Of a stretch of DNA of 64,000 nt, positions 51,489 through 60,908 are shown piece by piece. A program made the position numbers and the translations under genes. Below the pieces are notes generated by a model that did not search any database, was not told the DNA's origin, and was given only the letters and a program-made list of their open reading frames with translations. Origin of the DNA: CAMEON01 sp964463245. GTDB taxonomy: Bacteria; Bacillota; Clostridia; Oscillospirales; CAG-272. The DNA lies in NCBI GenBank assembly GCA_964463245.1, contig CAYXBU010000002.1, positions 1-64,000 on the forward strand, in the 5' to 3' direction. Numbering within the stretch: position 1 is the first letter of the stretch; the number at the start of each line of letters is the position of its first letter.

Positions 51489-54400
51489 ATGGGAGATTTC
51501 GTGCATCTGCACCTGCACAGCGAGTACAGCCTTCTGGACGGTGCCTGTCGCATTCGGGACATTCCCGCGCGTGCCAAGGCCTGCGGGCACACCGCCGTTG
51601 CCCTGACCGACCACGGCGTGCTCTATGGCACGGTCGCCTTTTACGATGCCTGCCGAAAGGCGGGGGTCAAGCCCATACTGGGCTGTGAGGTGTATGTCGC
51701 TCCGCGCTCCCGTCTGGATAAGACCGGGGCGGGGCGGGAGGAGACCTATGCCCACCTTGTCCTGCTCTGCGAGAATGAGGTCGGCTGGCAGAACCTCATG
51801 ACCCTGTCCTCCCTCTCCTTTACCGAGGGCTTTTACGGCAAGCCCCGCGTGGACATCGAGCTGTTGCGCGCCCACCATGAGGGCTTGATCGCCCTGTCGG
51901 CCTGCCTGTCGGGCGAGATCCCACGCCGCCTCTCGGCCGGGGATATGCGGGGGGCTGTCGAGTACGCAAAGACCCTTTCCGAGATATTCGGGGAGGACCA
52001 CTTCTATATCGAATTGCAGAACCACGGTCTGCCGGAGGAAAAACAGCTCCTGCCCGGGCTTTTGCGGCTGGCGCGGGAGCAGGGTCTGCCCATCGTGGCG
52101 ACCAACGACTGCCACTACCTGCGCCGCGAGGATGCACGGATCCAGGAGGTGCTGACCTGCATCTCCACCAACCGCACCCTGGGGGATGGCGGGCGGGTCA
52201 GCTTCGCAACCGATGAATTCTACTATAAGACCACCGAGGAGATGCAGGCCTTGTTTGCAAGCCTCCCCGAGGCACTGGAGAACACCGCCCGCATCGCGGC
52301 GCGCTGTCAGGTGGAGCTGGATTTTTCCAAGACCTACCTGCCGCGCTTCCCCTGCCCGGATGGGCTGTCGGCGGGGGAGTACCTCGCCCGCCTTTGTGCC
52401 GAGGGCTTTGAGCGACGGGTGGCGGCGGGGGAGATACGCTTTACCGACCGCCACCCCGAAGAGGAGTACCGCGAGCGGATGGCCTATGAGCTGTCCGTCA
52501 TTGGCAGTATGGGCTACGATGACTACTACCTCATCGTCTGGGATTACGTCCACTACGCCAAGTCGCAGGACATCCCTGTGGGCCCCGGGCGTGGCTCAGG
52601 TGCGGGAAGTCTGGTCGCCTACTGTGTCGGGATCACCGAGGTGGATTCCATCGCGTTTGAACTCCTGTTTGAGCGTTTTCTCAACCCCGAGCGGGTCAGT
52701 ATGCCGGACTTTGATATTGACTTCTGCTACGACCGTCGGGACGAGGTCATCGAGTATGTGGCGCGCCGCTACGGTCGGGATCGGGTCTCCCAGATCATCA
52801 CCTTCGGCACGCTGGCTGCCCGCGCTGCCATTCGGGACGTGGGTCGCGCCATGGGCATGACCTATCACGATGTGGACGTGGTCGCCCGTGCGATCCCGCA
52901 TGAGCTGGGCATCACCATCGCCGAGGCTCTGCGAATGCCCGACCTGAAACGGCTCTACGAGGACTCGGAGCAGGTCAAACAGCTGGTGGACACCGCCGCC
53001 GCGCTGGAGGGGATGCCCCGCAACGTGTCCATTCATGCGGCAGGCGTGGTCATCACCGAGCGGCCGGTCGCCGACTATGTCCCGCTGGCCACCTCGGGCG
53101 GCACCATCGTGACCCAATTCGACATGGACACCGTAGCGCGGCTGGGGGTGCTCAAGTTCGACTTTCTGGCTCTGCGCTACCTGACCATCCTGCATGATGC
53201 CGAGCGGCAGATCCGTGAGTCCGACCCGCAGTTTTCGGTCGATCGCTTGCCGCTGGATGATGCTGCCGTGTACGACCTTATGAGCCGCGGCGCGACCTCG
53301 GGGGTGTTCCAGCTGGAGTCCGCAGGAATGCGCCAGATGCTGACCTCCCTCCGCCCGCAGAACATCCAGGATGTCGGGGCGGCCATCGCCCTCTACCGTC
53401 CGGGACCGATGGAATCCATCCCGACCTATATTGCCAACCGACAGCACCCCGAGGAGGTGACTTACCCCTCGCCACTTCTCCGTCCCGTGCTGGCCGAGAC
53501 CTACGGCGTGACGGTCTATCAGGAGCAGGTCATGAGCATCTTCCGCGTGCTGGCGGGCTATACGCTGGGTCACGCGGACATCGTCCGCCGCGCCATGGCC
53601 AAGAAGAAGGCCTCGGTGCTGGAGGCCGAGCGCGGGAGCTTCATCGCGGGTGCCGTGGAGCACGGCATGACGTGCCGGGCGGCGGAACAGCTCTTTGACG
53701 ACCTCGGCAGCTTTGCGGATTACGCCTTCAACAAGGCGCATTCCGCCGCCTACTCCCTCATCACCTACCGCACCGCCTATCTCAAGGCGCACCATCCGGG
53801 AGCGTACTTCGCCGCCCTCTTGACCTCGGTGCTGGGCAATCAGTCCAAGATGGCGGAGTATACCGCCGAGGCCGCCAAGTACGGCATCCGTGTCCTGCCG
53901 CCCGACATCAACGGGAGCTACATGAACTTCCACGCCGACTGCGTGGAGGGGGAGTGGCGCATCCGCTACGGCCTGCTGGCACTCAAGAATGTCGGCGAGG
54001 GCTTTCTGCGCGCCGTCATCCGCGAGAGGCAGAGCGGCGGGGTCTACCGCTCCTTCGAGGATTTTCTGGATCGTCAATCCGGGGCTGACCTCAACAAGCG
54101 GCAGATCGAGGCACTCATCAAGTCGGGAGCCTTTGACACCTTCCCCACCCACCGCGCCCAGCTGTTGGCGGTCTATGAGATGATGCTGGATCGCAAGGCG
54201 GCCAAGAATCGGGCCAATCTGGAGGGGCAGATGGATATGTTCTCGGCTGGCAGCGGGGATGCCCCCACATCCTCAGGGGTGACCTACCCCCCGGTGCGCC
54301 GCCTGACCACTCGTGAGATGCTCCTGCAGGAGCGAGAGGCCTCGGGAATGTTCTTCTCGGGACAGCTGCTGGACGAGTATTCCGCCTGCGTGGAGTCCCT

Positions 54401-55169
54401 GTCCCCCATGCCGATCCTGCGGTTGGTACCCCCGACCGACGACGAGAGCGACGGGGGAGGGGAGGACGGCGAGTCGGAGATCCTTGCGGATAAGACCCGT
54501 GTCAAGGTGGCGGGCATCGTGACCGCCGTCACTACCAAGACCACCAAGAACGAGGAGAAGATGGCGTTCTTCCAGTTGGAGGACTCCACCGGTACGGTAG
54601 AGTGCATCGCCTTCCCCCGCCTGTATACCCAGGTGGCCTCCCTGCTGGCCGTGGATAAAGCCCTGTATGTCGAGGGCAACCTGTCGGTGCGGGAGGAGGA
54701 GACCAACAAGATATTGGCGTCCTCGGTGGCCGAGCTGGTGGAGAACAGCCGCTTCGTGCCGCCCCCCGCACCCGAGCCACAGCGGGAGACCCCGCGAACA
54801 GAGGCTCCCCGCACGGTCGGCAGCAGTTACGGATTCAATCCCTACCTGCTCCCGAACGAGACGGCACCCACGCCACAGACAGCCGTGCGGGAGTCGGTAC
54901 CGCCGGCCGCACAGCCCTCGCTTCGTCCAACCGCCGCCCCCTCGGCTCCCCCGCGCCGCCTCTACCTGCGGGTGCCGGATATGCAGGGGGAAACCTTCCG
55001 AAAGGCGCAGAATCTCGCCATGATCTTCTGCGAGGGGCAGACGGCACTGTTCTATTACGATGCCTCCACGGGAAAATACAGCGCCTGTCAGGGCAGTATC
55101 TCGGCGACCCCCTTCGTCCTCTCCCGCCTGGAGCGGATATTGGGGAAGGAGAATGTCGTGGCTAAGTAG
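51489..55169 (+). CDS. dnaE: DNA polymerase III subunit alpha, 1226 aa
   Basis: The start follows AAAGGAG by eight bases. The N-terminal PHP domain begins LHLHSEYSLLDGACRI. The polymerase active site includes GPGRGSGAGSLVAY and PDFDIDF near residues 407-413 with the catalytic Asp pair. Then helix-hairpin-helix and an OB-fold domain (VAGIVTAVTTKTTKNEEKMAFF) near residue 1010. The C terminus carries a Pro-rich linker and a short extra domain. This is a DnaE1-type replicative polymerase; the Gram-positive PolC is not in this window. Confidence 0.95.
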   Translation: MGDFVHLHLHSEYSLLDGACRIRDIPARAKACGHTAVALTDHGVLYGTVAFYDACRKAGVKPILGCEVYVAPRSRLDKTGAGREETYAHLVLLCENEVGWQNLMTLSSLSFTEGFYGKPRVDIELLRAHHEGLIALSACLSGEIPRRLSAGDMRGAVEYAKTLSEIFGEDHFYIELQNHGLPEEKQLLPGLLRLAREQGLPIVATNDCHYLRREDARIQEVLTCISTNRTLGDGGRVSFATDEFYYKTTEEMQALFASLPEALENTARIAARCQVELDFSKTYLPRFPCPDGLSAGEYLARLCAEGFERRVAAGEIRFTDRHPEEEYRERMAYELSVIGSMGYDDYYLIVWDYVHYAKSQDIPVGPGRGSGAGSLVAYCVGITEVDSIAFELLFERFLNPERVSMPDFDIDFCYDRRDEVIEYVARRYGRDRVSQIITFGTLAARAAIRDVGRAMGMTYHDVDVVARAIPHELGITIAEALRMPDLKRLYEDSEQVKQLVDTAAALEGMPRNVSIHAAGVVITERPVADYVPLATSGGTIVTQFDMDTVARLGVLKFDFLALRYLTILHDAERQIRESDPQFSVDRLPLDDAAVYDLMSRGATSGVFQLESAGMRQMLTSLRPQNIQDVGAAIALYRPGPMESIPTYIANRQHPEEVTYPSPLLRPVLAETYGVTVYQEQVMSIFRVLAGYTLGHADIVRRAMAKKKASVLEAERGSFIAGAVEHGMTCRAAEQLFDDLGSFADYAFNKAHSAAYSLITYRTAYLKAHHPGAYFAALLTSVLGNQSKMAEYTAEAAKYGIRVLPPDINGSYMNFHADCVEGEWRIRYGLLALKNVGEGFLRAVIRERQSGGVYRSFEDFLDRQSGADLNKRQIEALIKSGAFDTFPTHRAQLLAVYEMMLDRKAAKNRANLEGQMDMFSAGSGDAPTSSGVTYPPVRRLTTREMLLQEREASGMFFSGQLLDEYSACVESLSPMPILRLVPPTDDESDGGGEDGESEILADKTRVKVAGIVTAVTTKTTKNEEKMAFFQLEDSTGTVECIAFPRLYTQVASLLAVDKALYVEGNLSVREEETNKILASSVAELVENSRFVPPPAPEPQRETPRTEAPRTVGSSYGFNPYLLPNETAPTPQTAVRESVPPAAQPSLRPTAAPSAPPRRLYLRVPDMQGETFRKAQNLAMIFCEGQTALFYYDASTGKYSACQGSISATPFVLSRLERILGKENVVAK

Positions 55170-55254
55170 ACGATCTAAAGCTGATATACTCCCTTTCTGC
55201 CCCCCCAAAAAACACAACAGCAATCAAACCAACTTGAAAGGATACACACGACCC

Positions 55255-56862
55255 ATGTCAAACGATATGCACGATCGGATCAACCGCCGCCGCACATTTG
55301 CCATCATCTCCCACCCGGACGCGGGTAAGACCACCCTGACCGAGAAGTTCCTGCTCTACGGCGGAGCCATCCAATCCGCAGGTGCAGTCAAGGGAAAGTC
55401 CTCTGACCGCCACGCCACCTCCGACTGGATGGAGATCGAAAAGAAGAGAGGTATCTCGGTCACCTCCTCGGTGCTGCAATTCGAGTATAATGGCTACTGC
55501 ATCAACATTCTGGATACCCCGGGACACCAGGACTTCTCGGAGGATACCTATCGGACGCTCATGGCGGCCGACAGTGCCGTCATGGTCATCGACGGTGCCA
55601 AGGGCATCGAGCCGCAGACCCGCAAGCTGTTCAAGGTCTGCGCCATGCGGCATATCCCGATCTTTACCTTCATCAACAAGATGGATCGTGAGGCGCGGGA
55701 TCCCTTTGACTTGATCGACGAGCTGGAGAAGGAGTTCGGCATCGGCACCTACGCCGTCAACTGGCCGATCGGGTGTGGCGCAGGCTTCAAGGGGGTCTAC
55801 GAGCGCGACCGTAAGAGTATTCTGGCGTTTGGGGATGCCCACGCGGGTCGTCGCCGCATCGAGGGCATCGAGTGCGACATCAACGATACCGAGAAGCTGG
55901 ACAGCCTGATCGGCTCCTACGCCCGCGAGGAGCTGGTGGGGCAGATCGAGCTGTTGGACGGTGCCTCCTTTGACTTCGACATTGAGAAGGTGCGCACGGG
56001 GCGGCTCAGCCCGGTGTTCTTCGGCTCGGCGTTGAACAATTTCGGCGTGGAGGCCTTCTTGGAGCGGTTCCTTGAGATGACCAGCGCACCGCTGGAGCAT
56101 ATCAGCGGCGACGAGCTGATCTCTCCGTTCGATGAGCGGTTCTCGGCCTTTGTCTTCAAGATCCAAGCCAACATGAATAAGGCGCACCGCGATCGTATCG
56201 CCTTCATGCGGATCTGCTCCGGCAAATTCGAGCGGGGGCAGGAGTACTGGCACGTTCAGGCGGATCGTCCCGCCAAGCTGTCCCAGCCCCAGCAGATGAT
56301 GGCGCAGGAGCGCGAGATCATCGACACCGCCTATGCCGGGGATATCATCGGGGTGTTCGATCCCGGTGTGTTCTCCATCGGGGATACCGTCTGCGCTAAG
56401 GGGGCTAAGATATGCTACGCGGGCATCCCGACCTTTGCACCGGAGCACTTCGCCATCGTGGAGCAGATCGACTCCATGAAGCGCAAGCAGTTTGCCAAGG
56501 GCGTGACCGAGATCGCGCAGGAGGGTGCCATTCAGATATTCTTTGAGCCGGGTGCCGGTATGGAGCGAGTCGTGGTCGGTGTCGTGGGCGTACTGCAGTT
56601 CGATGTCCTGCAGTTCCGCATGGAATCCGAGTACGGCGTGCGCTACAATAAGCGCGACCTGCCGCACCAGCTCATTCGGTATATCGACAATACCGACATC
56701 AATCCCGCCGAGCTGAAGCTCATGCAGACCACCCGTCGGGTGCAGGACGTGCGCGGACGCAACCTCCTGATCTTCGTGGGGCAGTATGAGATCGACTGGG
56801 CACTGGATAAGAATCCGGGTCTGCGACTGTCGGAGTTTAACCAGAATACCGACACGGAGTGA
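55255..56862 (+). CDS. prfC: Peptide chain release factor 3, 535 aa
   Basis: The ATG at 55255 lies 12 bases after GAAAGGA. This translational GTPase has G1 HPDAGKTT (20-27), the G2/switch I region near KGKSSDRHATSDWMEIEKKRGIS, G3 DTPGHQD and G4 NKMD. Length fits RF3, which recycles RF1/RF2 from the ribosome after termination. The long open frame on the opposite strand is a composition artefact. Confidence 0.95.
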   Translation: MSNDMHDRINRRRTFAIISHPDAGKTTLTEKFLLYGGAIQSAGAVKGKSSDRHATSDWMEIEKKRGISVTSSVLQFEYNGYCINILDTPGHQDFSEDTYRTLMAADSAVMVIDGAKGIEPQTRKLFKVCAMRHIPIFTFINKMDREARDPFDLIDELEKEFGIGTYAVNWPIGCGAGFKGVYERDRKSILAFGDAHAGRRRIEGIECDINDTEKLDSLIGSYAREELVGQIELLDGASFDFDIEKVRTGRLSPVFFGSALNNFGVEAFLERFLEMTSAPLEHISGDELISPFDERFSAFVFKIQANMNKAHRDRIAFMRICSGKFERGQEYWHVQADRPAKLSQPQQMMAQEREIIDTAYAGDIIGVFDPGVFSIGDTVCAKGAKICYAGIPTFAPEHFAIVEQIDSMKRKQFAKGVTEIAQEGAIQIFFEPGAGMERVVVGVVGVLQFDVLQFRMESEYGVRYNKRDLPHQLIRYIDNTDINPAELKLMQTTRRVQDVRGRNLLIFVGQYEIDWALDKNPGLRLSEFNQNTDTE

Positions 56863-56891
56863 CGGGAGCACCGCCCCGCGCCGGGAAGAGA

Positions 56892-56922
56892 ACCGCCCGC
56901 AGGCTATCGGCCTGCGGGCGGT
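56892..56922 (+). terminator. Terminator of prfC
   Basis: A perfect 12-bp stem (56892-56903 with 56911-56922) with a 7-base loop lies 30 bases after the prfC stop. The rest of 56863-57257 holds the tRNA-Thr gene with its own terminator and promoter, and nothing else recognised. Confidence 0.8.
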
Positions 56923-56954
56923 CTGTTGCGGTATGCGTTGCAGAAATGAGAGAC

Positions 56955-56993
56955 AAAAAGTAAGCCCGCACACATTTCTGTGTGCGGGCTTAC
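56955..56993 (-). terminator. Terminator of tRNA-Thr
   Basis: A perfect 15-bp stem (56960-56974 with 56979-56993) with a 4-base loop, followed on the minus strand by TTTTT (56959-56955), begins immediately after the tRNA CCA end. Confidence 0.9.
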
Positions 56994-57069
56994 TGGAGCT
57001 GGTAATCAGAGTCGAACTGATGACCTCGTCATTACCAATGACGTGCTCTACCAACTGAGCCATACCAGC
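56994..57069 (-). tRNA. tRNA-Thr (anticodon GGT)
   Basis: On the minus strand a full cloverleaf can be folded: acceptor GCTGGTA/TACCAGC, D arm with AGTTGGTA, anticodon stem CGTCA/TGACG around loop TTGGTAA, T arm TTCGACT, discriminator T and an encoded CCA (56994-56996). The loop gives anticodon GGT for threonine codon ACC. Confidence 0.95.
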
Positions 57070-57088
57070 ATTGCCTTGCGACTTGCTT

Positions 57089-57117
57089 ATTATAGCACAA
57101 CTCGTTGCGTTTGTCAA
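57089..57117 (-). promoter_or_regulatory. Promoter of tRNA-Thr
   Basis: Minus strand: -35 TTGACA (57112-57117), 17-base spacer, -10 TATAAT (57089-57094), a perfect consensus 19 bases before the tRNA 5' end. Confidence 0.88.
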
Positions 57118-57257
57118 GAGGAAAATCGAAAAAAATAAAAAATTTTGGGCGCGGTTTGCTCAGCAGAACAGCACTGCCCCCAAACCGCCGAAAAGGCAGG
57201 ACGTGGCAGGGAAGCACGGCTCATGTATCCATTTCAAAGTAGTATATGATAGGAGCT

Positions 57258-57836
57258 TCATCGTGCTGTCTCGGTTCTGCTCTGGGGAAGGAGCGTCACC
57301 GAATCCTCGTCTGCATAGTCGTCATCAACATACGCGGCAATTTCCGATAGGAGGTTGCAGCTGACCTGATAGGTCCTTCTGTCAAAGATGACGATGTAGA
57401 CCGTCATGTCGTTCTCAACCAAAAATTCGCTGATGGTGTCGATGGCAACGCGTAACGCCTGATCCTTCGGATAGCCATAGATGCCGGAGGAGATCAGGGG
57501 AAACGCGACCGACTTACAGCCGTTCTCCTTTGCCAAAGAAAGGGATGTCCGATAGCAGGAGATGAGCAGGTCACGTTCTCCGCGTTTGCCGTCGAGCCAG
57601 CGCGGGCCTACGGCATGGATCACATACTTGCAAGGCAGTCTTCCCGCGCCGGTGATCTTCGCGTTGCCGGTCTTGCAGCCGCCAAGCGCTTTGCACTCGG
57701 CCAGCAGAGCCGGTCCTGCAGCACGATGGATGCAACCGTCCACACCACCACCGGCCAGAAGCGATGTATTGGCCGAATTGACGATGGCGTCTACTTTCAT
57801 TTTCGTGATGTCATTTCTGACGATGTGTAGTGGCAT
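57258..57836 (-). CDS. Macro-domain (ADP-ribose-binding) protein, 192 aa
   Basis: A single macro domain: DAIVNSANTSLLAGGGVDGCIHRAAG near the N terminus, GRLPCKYVIHAVGP, and LISSGIYGYP, matching the MacroD/YmdB type that removes acetyl or ADP-ribose from O-acetyl-ADP-ribose and proteins. The start follows AGGAGA by six bases. It lies between two tRNA genes on the same strand, with no promoter seen of its own. Confidence 0.9.
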   Translation of the reverse strand: MPLHIVRNDITKMKVDAIVNSANTSLLAGGGVDGCIHRAAGPALLAECKALGGCKTGNAKITGAGRLPCKYVIHAVGPRWLDGKRGERDLLISCYRTSLSLAKENGCKSVAFPLISSGIYGYPKDQALRVAIDTISEFLVENDMTVYIVIFDRRTYQVSCNLLSEIAAYVDDDYADEDSVTLLPQSRTETAR

Positions 57837-57911
57837 AGACTATCTCCTATTCTTCTGAGATCGGTACAAGGTTCCGTGAAGATTGAAGAGTGAAAAGTGA
57901 AGAAGGAAAGA

Positions 57912-57936
57912 CCGTCTCGGACTTCGTCCGAGACGG
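57912..57936 (-). terminator. Terminator of tRNA-Ser
   Basis: An 11-bp stem (57912-57922 with 57926-57936) with a 3-base loop is followed on the minus strand by CTTTCCTTCTTC, four bases after the tRNA end. Confidence 0.85.
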
Positions 57937-57940
57937 CCTT

Positions 57941-58029
57941 TGGCGGAAGCGGTGGGATTCGAACCCACGGTACCGTTAGGTACAACTGATTTCGAGTCAG
58001 TCCCGTTATGACCACTTCGATACGCTTCC
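57941..58029 (-). tRNA. tRNA-Ser (anticodon CGA)
   Basis: On the minus strand: acceptor GGAAGCG/CGCTTCC, a long variable arm (GTACCTAACGGTAC), anticodon stem ACTGA/TCAGT with loop CTCGAAA, T loop GTTCGAATC, discriminator G and an encoded CCA (57941-57943). The variable arm and anticodon CGA identify serine, codon TCG. The rest of 57837-58190 holds only its promoter and terminator. Confidence 0.95.
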
Positions 58030-58087
58030 GTATATCCCGCTCTCTGCGGGGCTCTCGGCGGGAACGGATCTCGCGGAGAACGAGACT

Positions 58088-58116
58088 ATTATAGCATACT
58101 TTTGCCGAAAAAGCAA
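58088..58116 (-). promoter_or_regulatory. Promoter of tRNA-Ser
   Basis: Minus strand: -35 TTGCTT (58111-58116), 17-base spacer, -10 TATAAT (58088-58093). The leader of about 55 bases before the tRNA is G+C-rich and can fold. Confidence 0.78.
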
Positions 58117-58190
58117 TAGCTTTTCTGAAAAAAGACCGATAAAATTTATACGGTCTATATAGTCACCCATCGGGCGGGGGGGTGTGCGCC

Positions 58191-59042
58191 TTATCTCCCC
58201 GCCAGCCGACGGGCATCCTCAAACAGCTTTTGTTCGGCGGCGTCTCGCTCGGGTCCGTCCGGCAGCTTGTCCGCGACATGAGTCTCCAAAGACAGCGCGC
58301 CGTCAAAGCCGATCTCCTGCAGTGCGCTGGAAAAATCAGCCCAGTCAATGACCCCGGTGAAGGGAAGCCAATGGAGATCCCCGCGCCCGTCGTTGTCGTG
58401 GACGTGCAGGACACGCAGGTACTCCTTGCCTAACAGGCGGACGGCATCCCCGACCGACAATCCGAACACCGCGCAGTGTCCCGTGTCCAGGCAGACCTTG
58501 AAGTTGGGGTGATCCAGCGTCTTGACGAACCGCAGGATCGCCTCGGGCGTGGAGATGGACAGAGCCCTCATGGGCATATTCTCGTAACAGACCGTCACGC
58601 CGTGCTCCCGACCCGCATCCGCCAGCTTTCGCATGAACTCATAATTCATGTCCCACAGCCGCTCCGGCTCGGGGTCTTGGTTGTCCCCAAAGGGCATGAT
58701 GGGGTGGATGACCATGTAGGGGCAACCCAGGATGGCCGTGCCGCGCACCGACTTGATCATCTTCTCCAGCCGCTCGGCGCGATCCTCCTCGGTGAAGTCC
58801 TGCGGCGGCCACCGCCACGGGCCGTGGGTCTGGCTGATCTCGATCCCCGCATTGGCACAGGCCTTCCGCACATTTGTCAGGGTGGCTTCAAATTCCGCCT
58901 CACTACCTGCGAACAGGGGGGTATCGGTGTGGCAGAAGTTCTGGTAATCCACGCATTTGTAGCCTTGCGCTCTCATGCGGGAGAGGCCTTCCTCCAGCCC
59001 GTAGCGGGAGAGGTAGGCACCGCTTTCGATCCCGACCTTCAC
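58191..59042 (-). CDS. Sugar phosphate isomerase/epimerase family protein, 283 aa
   Basis: A second xylose-isomerase-like TIM barrel in the window, with family segments ISQTHGPWRWP, PYMVIHPIMPFG, TVCYENMP (Glu ligand), KVCLDTGHCAV (Asp/His ligands), and LSLETHV at the end. It differs clearly from the 274-residue protein at 20007. It starts 14 bases after the HIT gene and ends that minus-strand operon. Substrate unknown. Confidence 0.82.
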   Translation of the reverse strand: MKVGIESGAYLSRYGLEEGLSRMRAQGYKCVDYQNFCHTDTPLFAGSEAEFEATLTNVRKACANAGIEISQTHGPWRWPPQDFTEEDRAERLEKMIKSVRGTAILGCPYMVIHPIMPFGDNQDPEPERLWDMNYEFMRKLADAGREHGVTVCYENMPMRALSISTPEAILRFVKTLDHPNFKVCLDTGHCAVFGLSVGDAVRLLGKEYLRVLHVHDNDGRGDLHWLPFTGVIDWADFSSALQEIGFDGALSLETHVADKLPDGPERDAAEQKLFEDARRLAGR

Positions 59043-59056
59043 TGTACACGCCTCCC

Positions 59057-59398
59057 TTACGCCATACGGTCGGCCATCTTGGCTCCGCCCAGCAGGTGGA
59101 AGTGCAAGTGCTGTACCGATTGGCAGGCATCCGCACCGCTGTTGGTCACGACACGGAAGCCGTTCTCCAGCCCCTCGGCGGCGGCGATCTGCGGGATGAC
59201 GGCAAAGATGTGCGCGATCAGGTCGGCGTTCTCGGCCGTGATGTCGGCGGCCGATGCAATATGTACCTTGGGCACGATCAGGATGTGTACGGGAGCCATG
59301 GGGGCAATATCACGAAAGGCGTATACAGTCTCATCCTCGTAGACCTTGGTCGAGGGGATCTCACCGCTTATGATGCGGCAGAACAGGCAGTCCTTCAT
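59057..59398 (-). CDS. HIT-family nucleotide-binding protein (HinT-like), 113 aa
   Basis: The ATG at 59398 follows AGGAGGAG. CLFCRIISGEIPS opens the protein and the histidine triad HLHFHLL is near residue 100. HinT-type proteins hydrolyse adenosine phosphoramidates and acyl-adenylates. The longer upstream frame overlaps the Lys-rich end of the nucleotidyltransferase gene and is not used. Confidence 0.93.
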   Translation of the reverse strand: MKDCLFCRIISGEIPSTKVYEDETVYAFRDIAPMAPVHILIVPKVHIASAADITAENADLIAHIFAVIPQIAAAEGLENGFRVVTNSGADACQSVQHLHFHLLGGAKMADRMA

Positions 59399-59483
59399 AT
59401 CTTGTACTCCTCCTTGAATGGGTTTGATTTGACAGATGTAACGGGGGAGACTCCTCGTTTCGCGTGGCCTCCCCGAGTCGGGG

Positions 59484-60752
59484 TTATGCGTTCCCCTTGC
59501 CTTTTTTTTTCTTCTTCTTTTCTTTCTTGGTTTCGGCGGTTCCACCGGTCTGTATGGCTTTGTCCAGTCCGACATAGTTCATTTCCTTGCGGTACGCCTC
59601 GATGCTCTCCCGGCTGATCTGCTCCATGTCAGCATCCACCTCTCCGATCCGGTTCCTGTGGAAGAACAGGATATCGAAGCCCCGCACGATCCAGAAGATG
59701 GGCAGCAGGATCGCCCACTTCTTCAGAACCGGGTACTTTTTCTTCATGACCGAGTAGGGCAGGAAGAACAGCTCGAACCATTTGCTGCGGCGGTGCGCCG
59801 CATCCGAGCCGGTCTTTCCGTTTGCTTGTTCGATCTTGGAGCGGCTGTAGGCCTCGGAGACCAACCCCCGCTCCTTGACACCGAACACGGTGGTATCGAA
59901 CAGCCGCTCGGTCAGGTAATCGGTCATCTCGTCGGAGGGTGCGCCGTCGAACCACACGGATATCGTGCGCTGGATATTGTCATAAAATTCATCCAATCCG
60001 AGCTTGACCAGCTCACCTCGGATATACGCCATGTCCATGTCAGGGTAGGCCTGCTCAAAGACCCGGAAATCGATCACGAATTTGATCCCGGCTCCGAAGC
60101 CACGGAAGTGCTTGACAAAGTGCGCGAACTGGAAAACATAGTGATCCTCCGGGCGCATCTCATAGCGGCAGGCGGGCTCTCCGACCGGGCGAGCCGTCCA
60201 CCAGCCGTCCTTGTAGTAGGGCTCTAAGTCGATCTCCCCATCCGGCAGGAGCTTGACGTGAAGCTCGATCGCCATCTTGTCGGGGTTCATGTACTCGTAG
60301 CAGTGATCGGTCACCTCTTCGAGCGTGTAGTTTTGCTCCTTCATGAGGTCTCTTGCCTGATCGACCTGCTCGGAGCGGATGAGGATATCGCAGTCCCCCA
60401 TCACTCGCATCTCGGGCTGGGGGTAGAGTCGCTTGAGAACAGACCCCTTGAGCGGCATATAGTCGATGCCCGCCTCCTCAAAGCAGGCCGTCAGCTTGTC
60501 AAAATTGGCGAGCTGGCGAGCACTGTGGGACATGATGGCGGTTGCGTGTGCGGTGAAGAATAACAGCTCGTCGGATTCCAAGAAGCTGTCGGTCTTGCAG
60601 GCACCATAGTATAGGAGCGGCGTGACCTGCTGCAGCTCGGCAAATTTCAATAGGGCGTCATAGGAGAAGCCGTCGGGGAGAGACGGGAAGTGCTCCTCCG
60701 GCGAGAGCGCGTAGCTGACCAGAGTCAGAACGCCGGTTTGAAAATCAGTCAT
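59484..60752 (-). CDS. Nucleotidyltransferase-fold protein (PF14907-like), 422 aa
   Basis: The nucleotidyltransferase motif appears as LKGSVLKRLYP followed by GDCDILI with Asp120 and Asp122. C-terminal residues 320-360 include a hydrophobic, possibly membrane-associated stretch (WAILLPIFWIVRGFDILFF). The tail is Lys-rich (KKEKKKKKKGKG). The family is often found near exopolysaccharide or peptide clusters and its substrate is unknown. It diverges from the capsule operon, with -35 boxes 20 bases apart, so joint control is possible. Confidence 0.8.
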   Translation of the reverse strand: MTDFQTGVLTLVSYALSPEEHFPSLPDGFSYDALLKFAELQQVTPLLYYGACKTDSFLESDELLFFTAHATAIMSHSARQLANFDKLTACFEEAGIDYMPLKGSVLKRLYPQPEMRVMGDCDILIRSEQVDQARDLMKEQNYTLEEVTDHCYEYMNPDKMAIELHVKLLPDGEIDLEPYYKDGWWTARPVGEPACRYEMRPEDHYVFQFAHFVKHFRGFGAGIKFVIDFRVFEQAYPDMDMAYIRGELVKLGLDEFYDNIQRTISVWFDGAPSDEMTDYLTERLFDTTVFGVKERGLVSEAYSRSKIEQANGKTGSDAAHRRSKWFELFFLPYSVMKKKYPVLKKWAILLPIFWIVRGFDILFFHRNRIGEVDADMEQISRESIEAYRKEMNYVGLDKAIQTGGTAETKKEKKKKKKGKGNA

Positions 60753-60830
60753 GCATATCGTGACCCGTTTGGCAACTGAAACGGGTCTCCCTTCCTTAGA
60801 TTCACTTATAAGGCAACGGTATCCGTGGTC

Positions 60831-60859
60831 ATTATAACACAGCGAATAGAATTTGTCAA
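60831..60859 (-). promoter_or_regulatory. Promoter of the nucleotidyltransferase-HIT-isomerase operon
   Basis: Minus strand: -35 TTGACA (60854-60859), 17-base spacer, -10 TATAAT (60831-60836), a perfect consensus. Confidence 0.88.
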
Positions 60860-60879
60860 TCTTTTTCTTCCCAAATGGA

Positions 60880-60908
60880 TTGACAAAAGCGTGAAATCAT
60901 GGTACAAT
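60880..60908 (+). promoter_or_regulatory. Promoter of the capsule/exopolysaccharide operon
   Basis: -35 TTGACA (60880-60885), a 17-base spacer ending in TGG, -10 TACAAT (60903-60908), 88 bases before the first ATG. The two divergent promoters in this intergenic region lie back to back. Confidence 0.85.
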
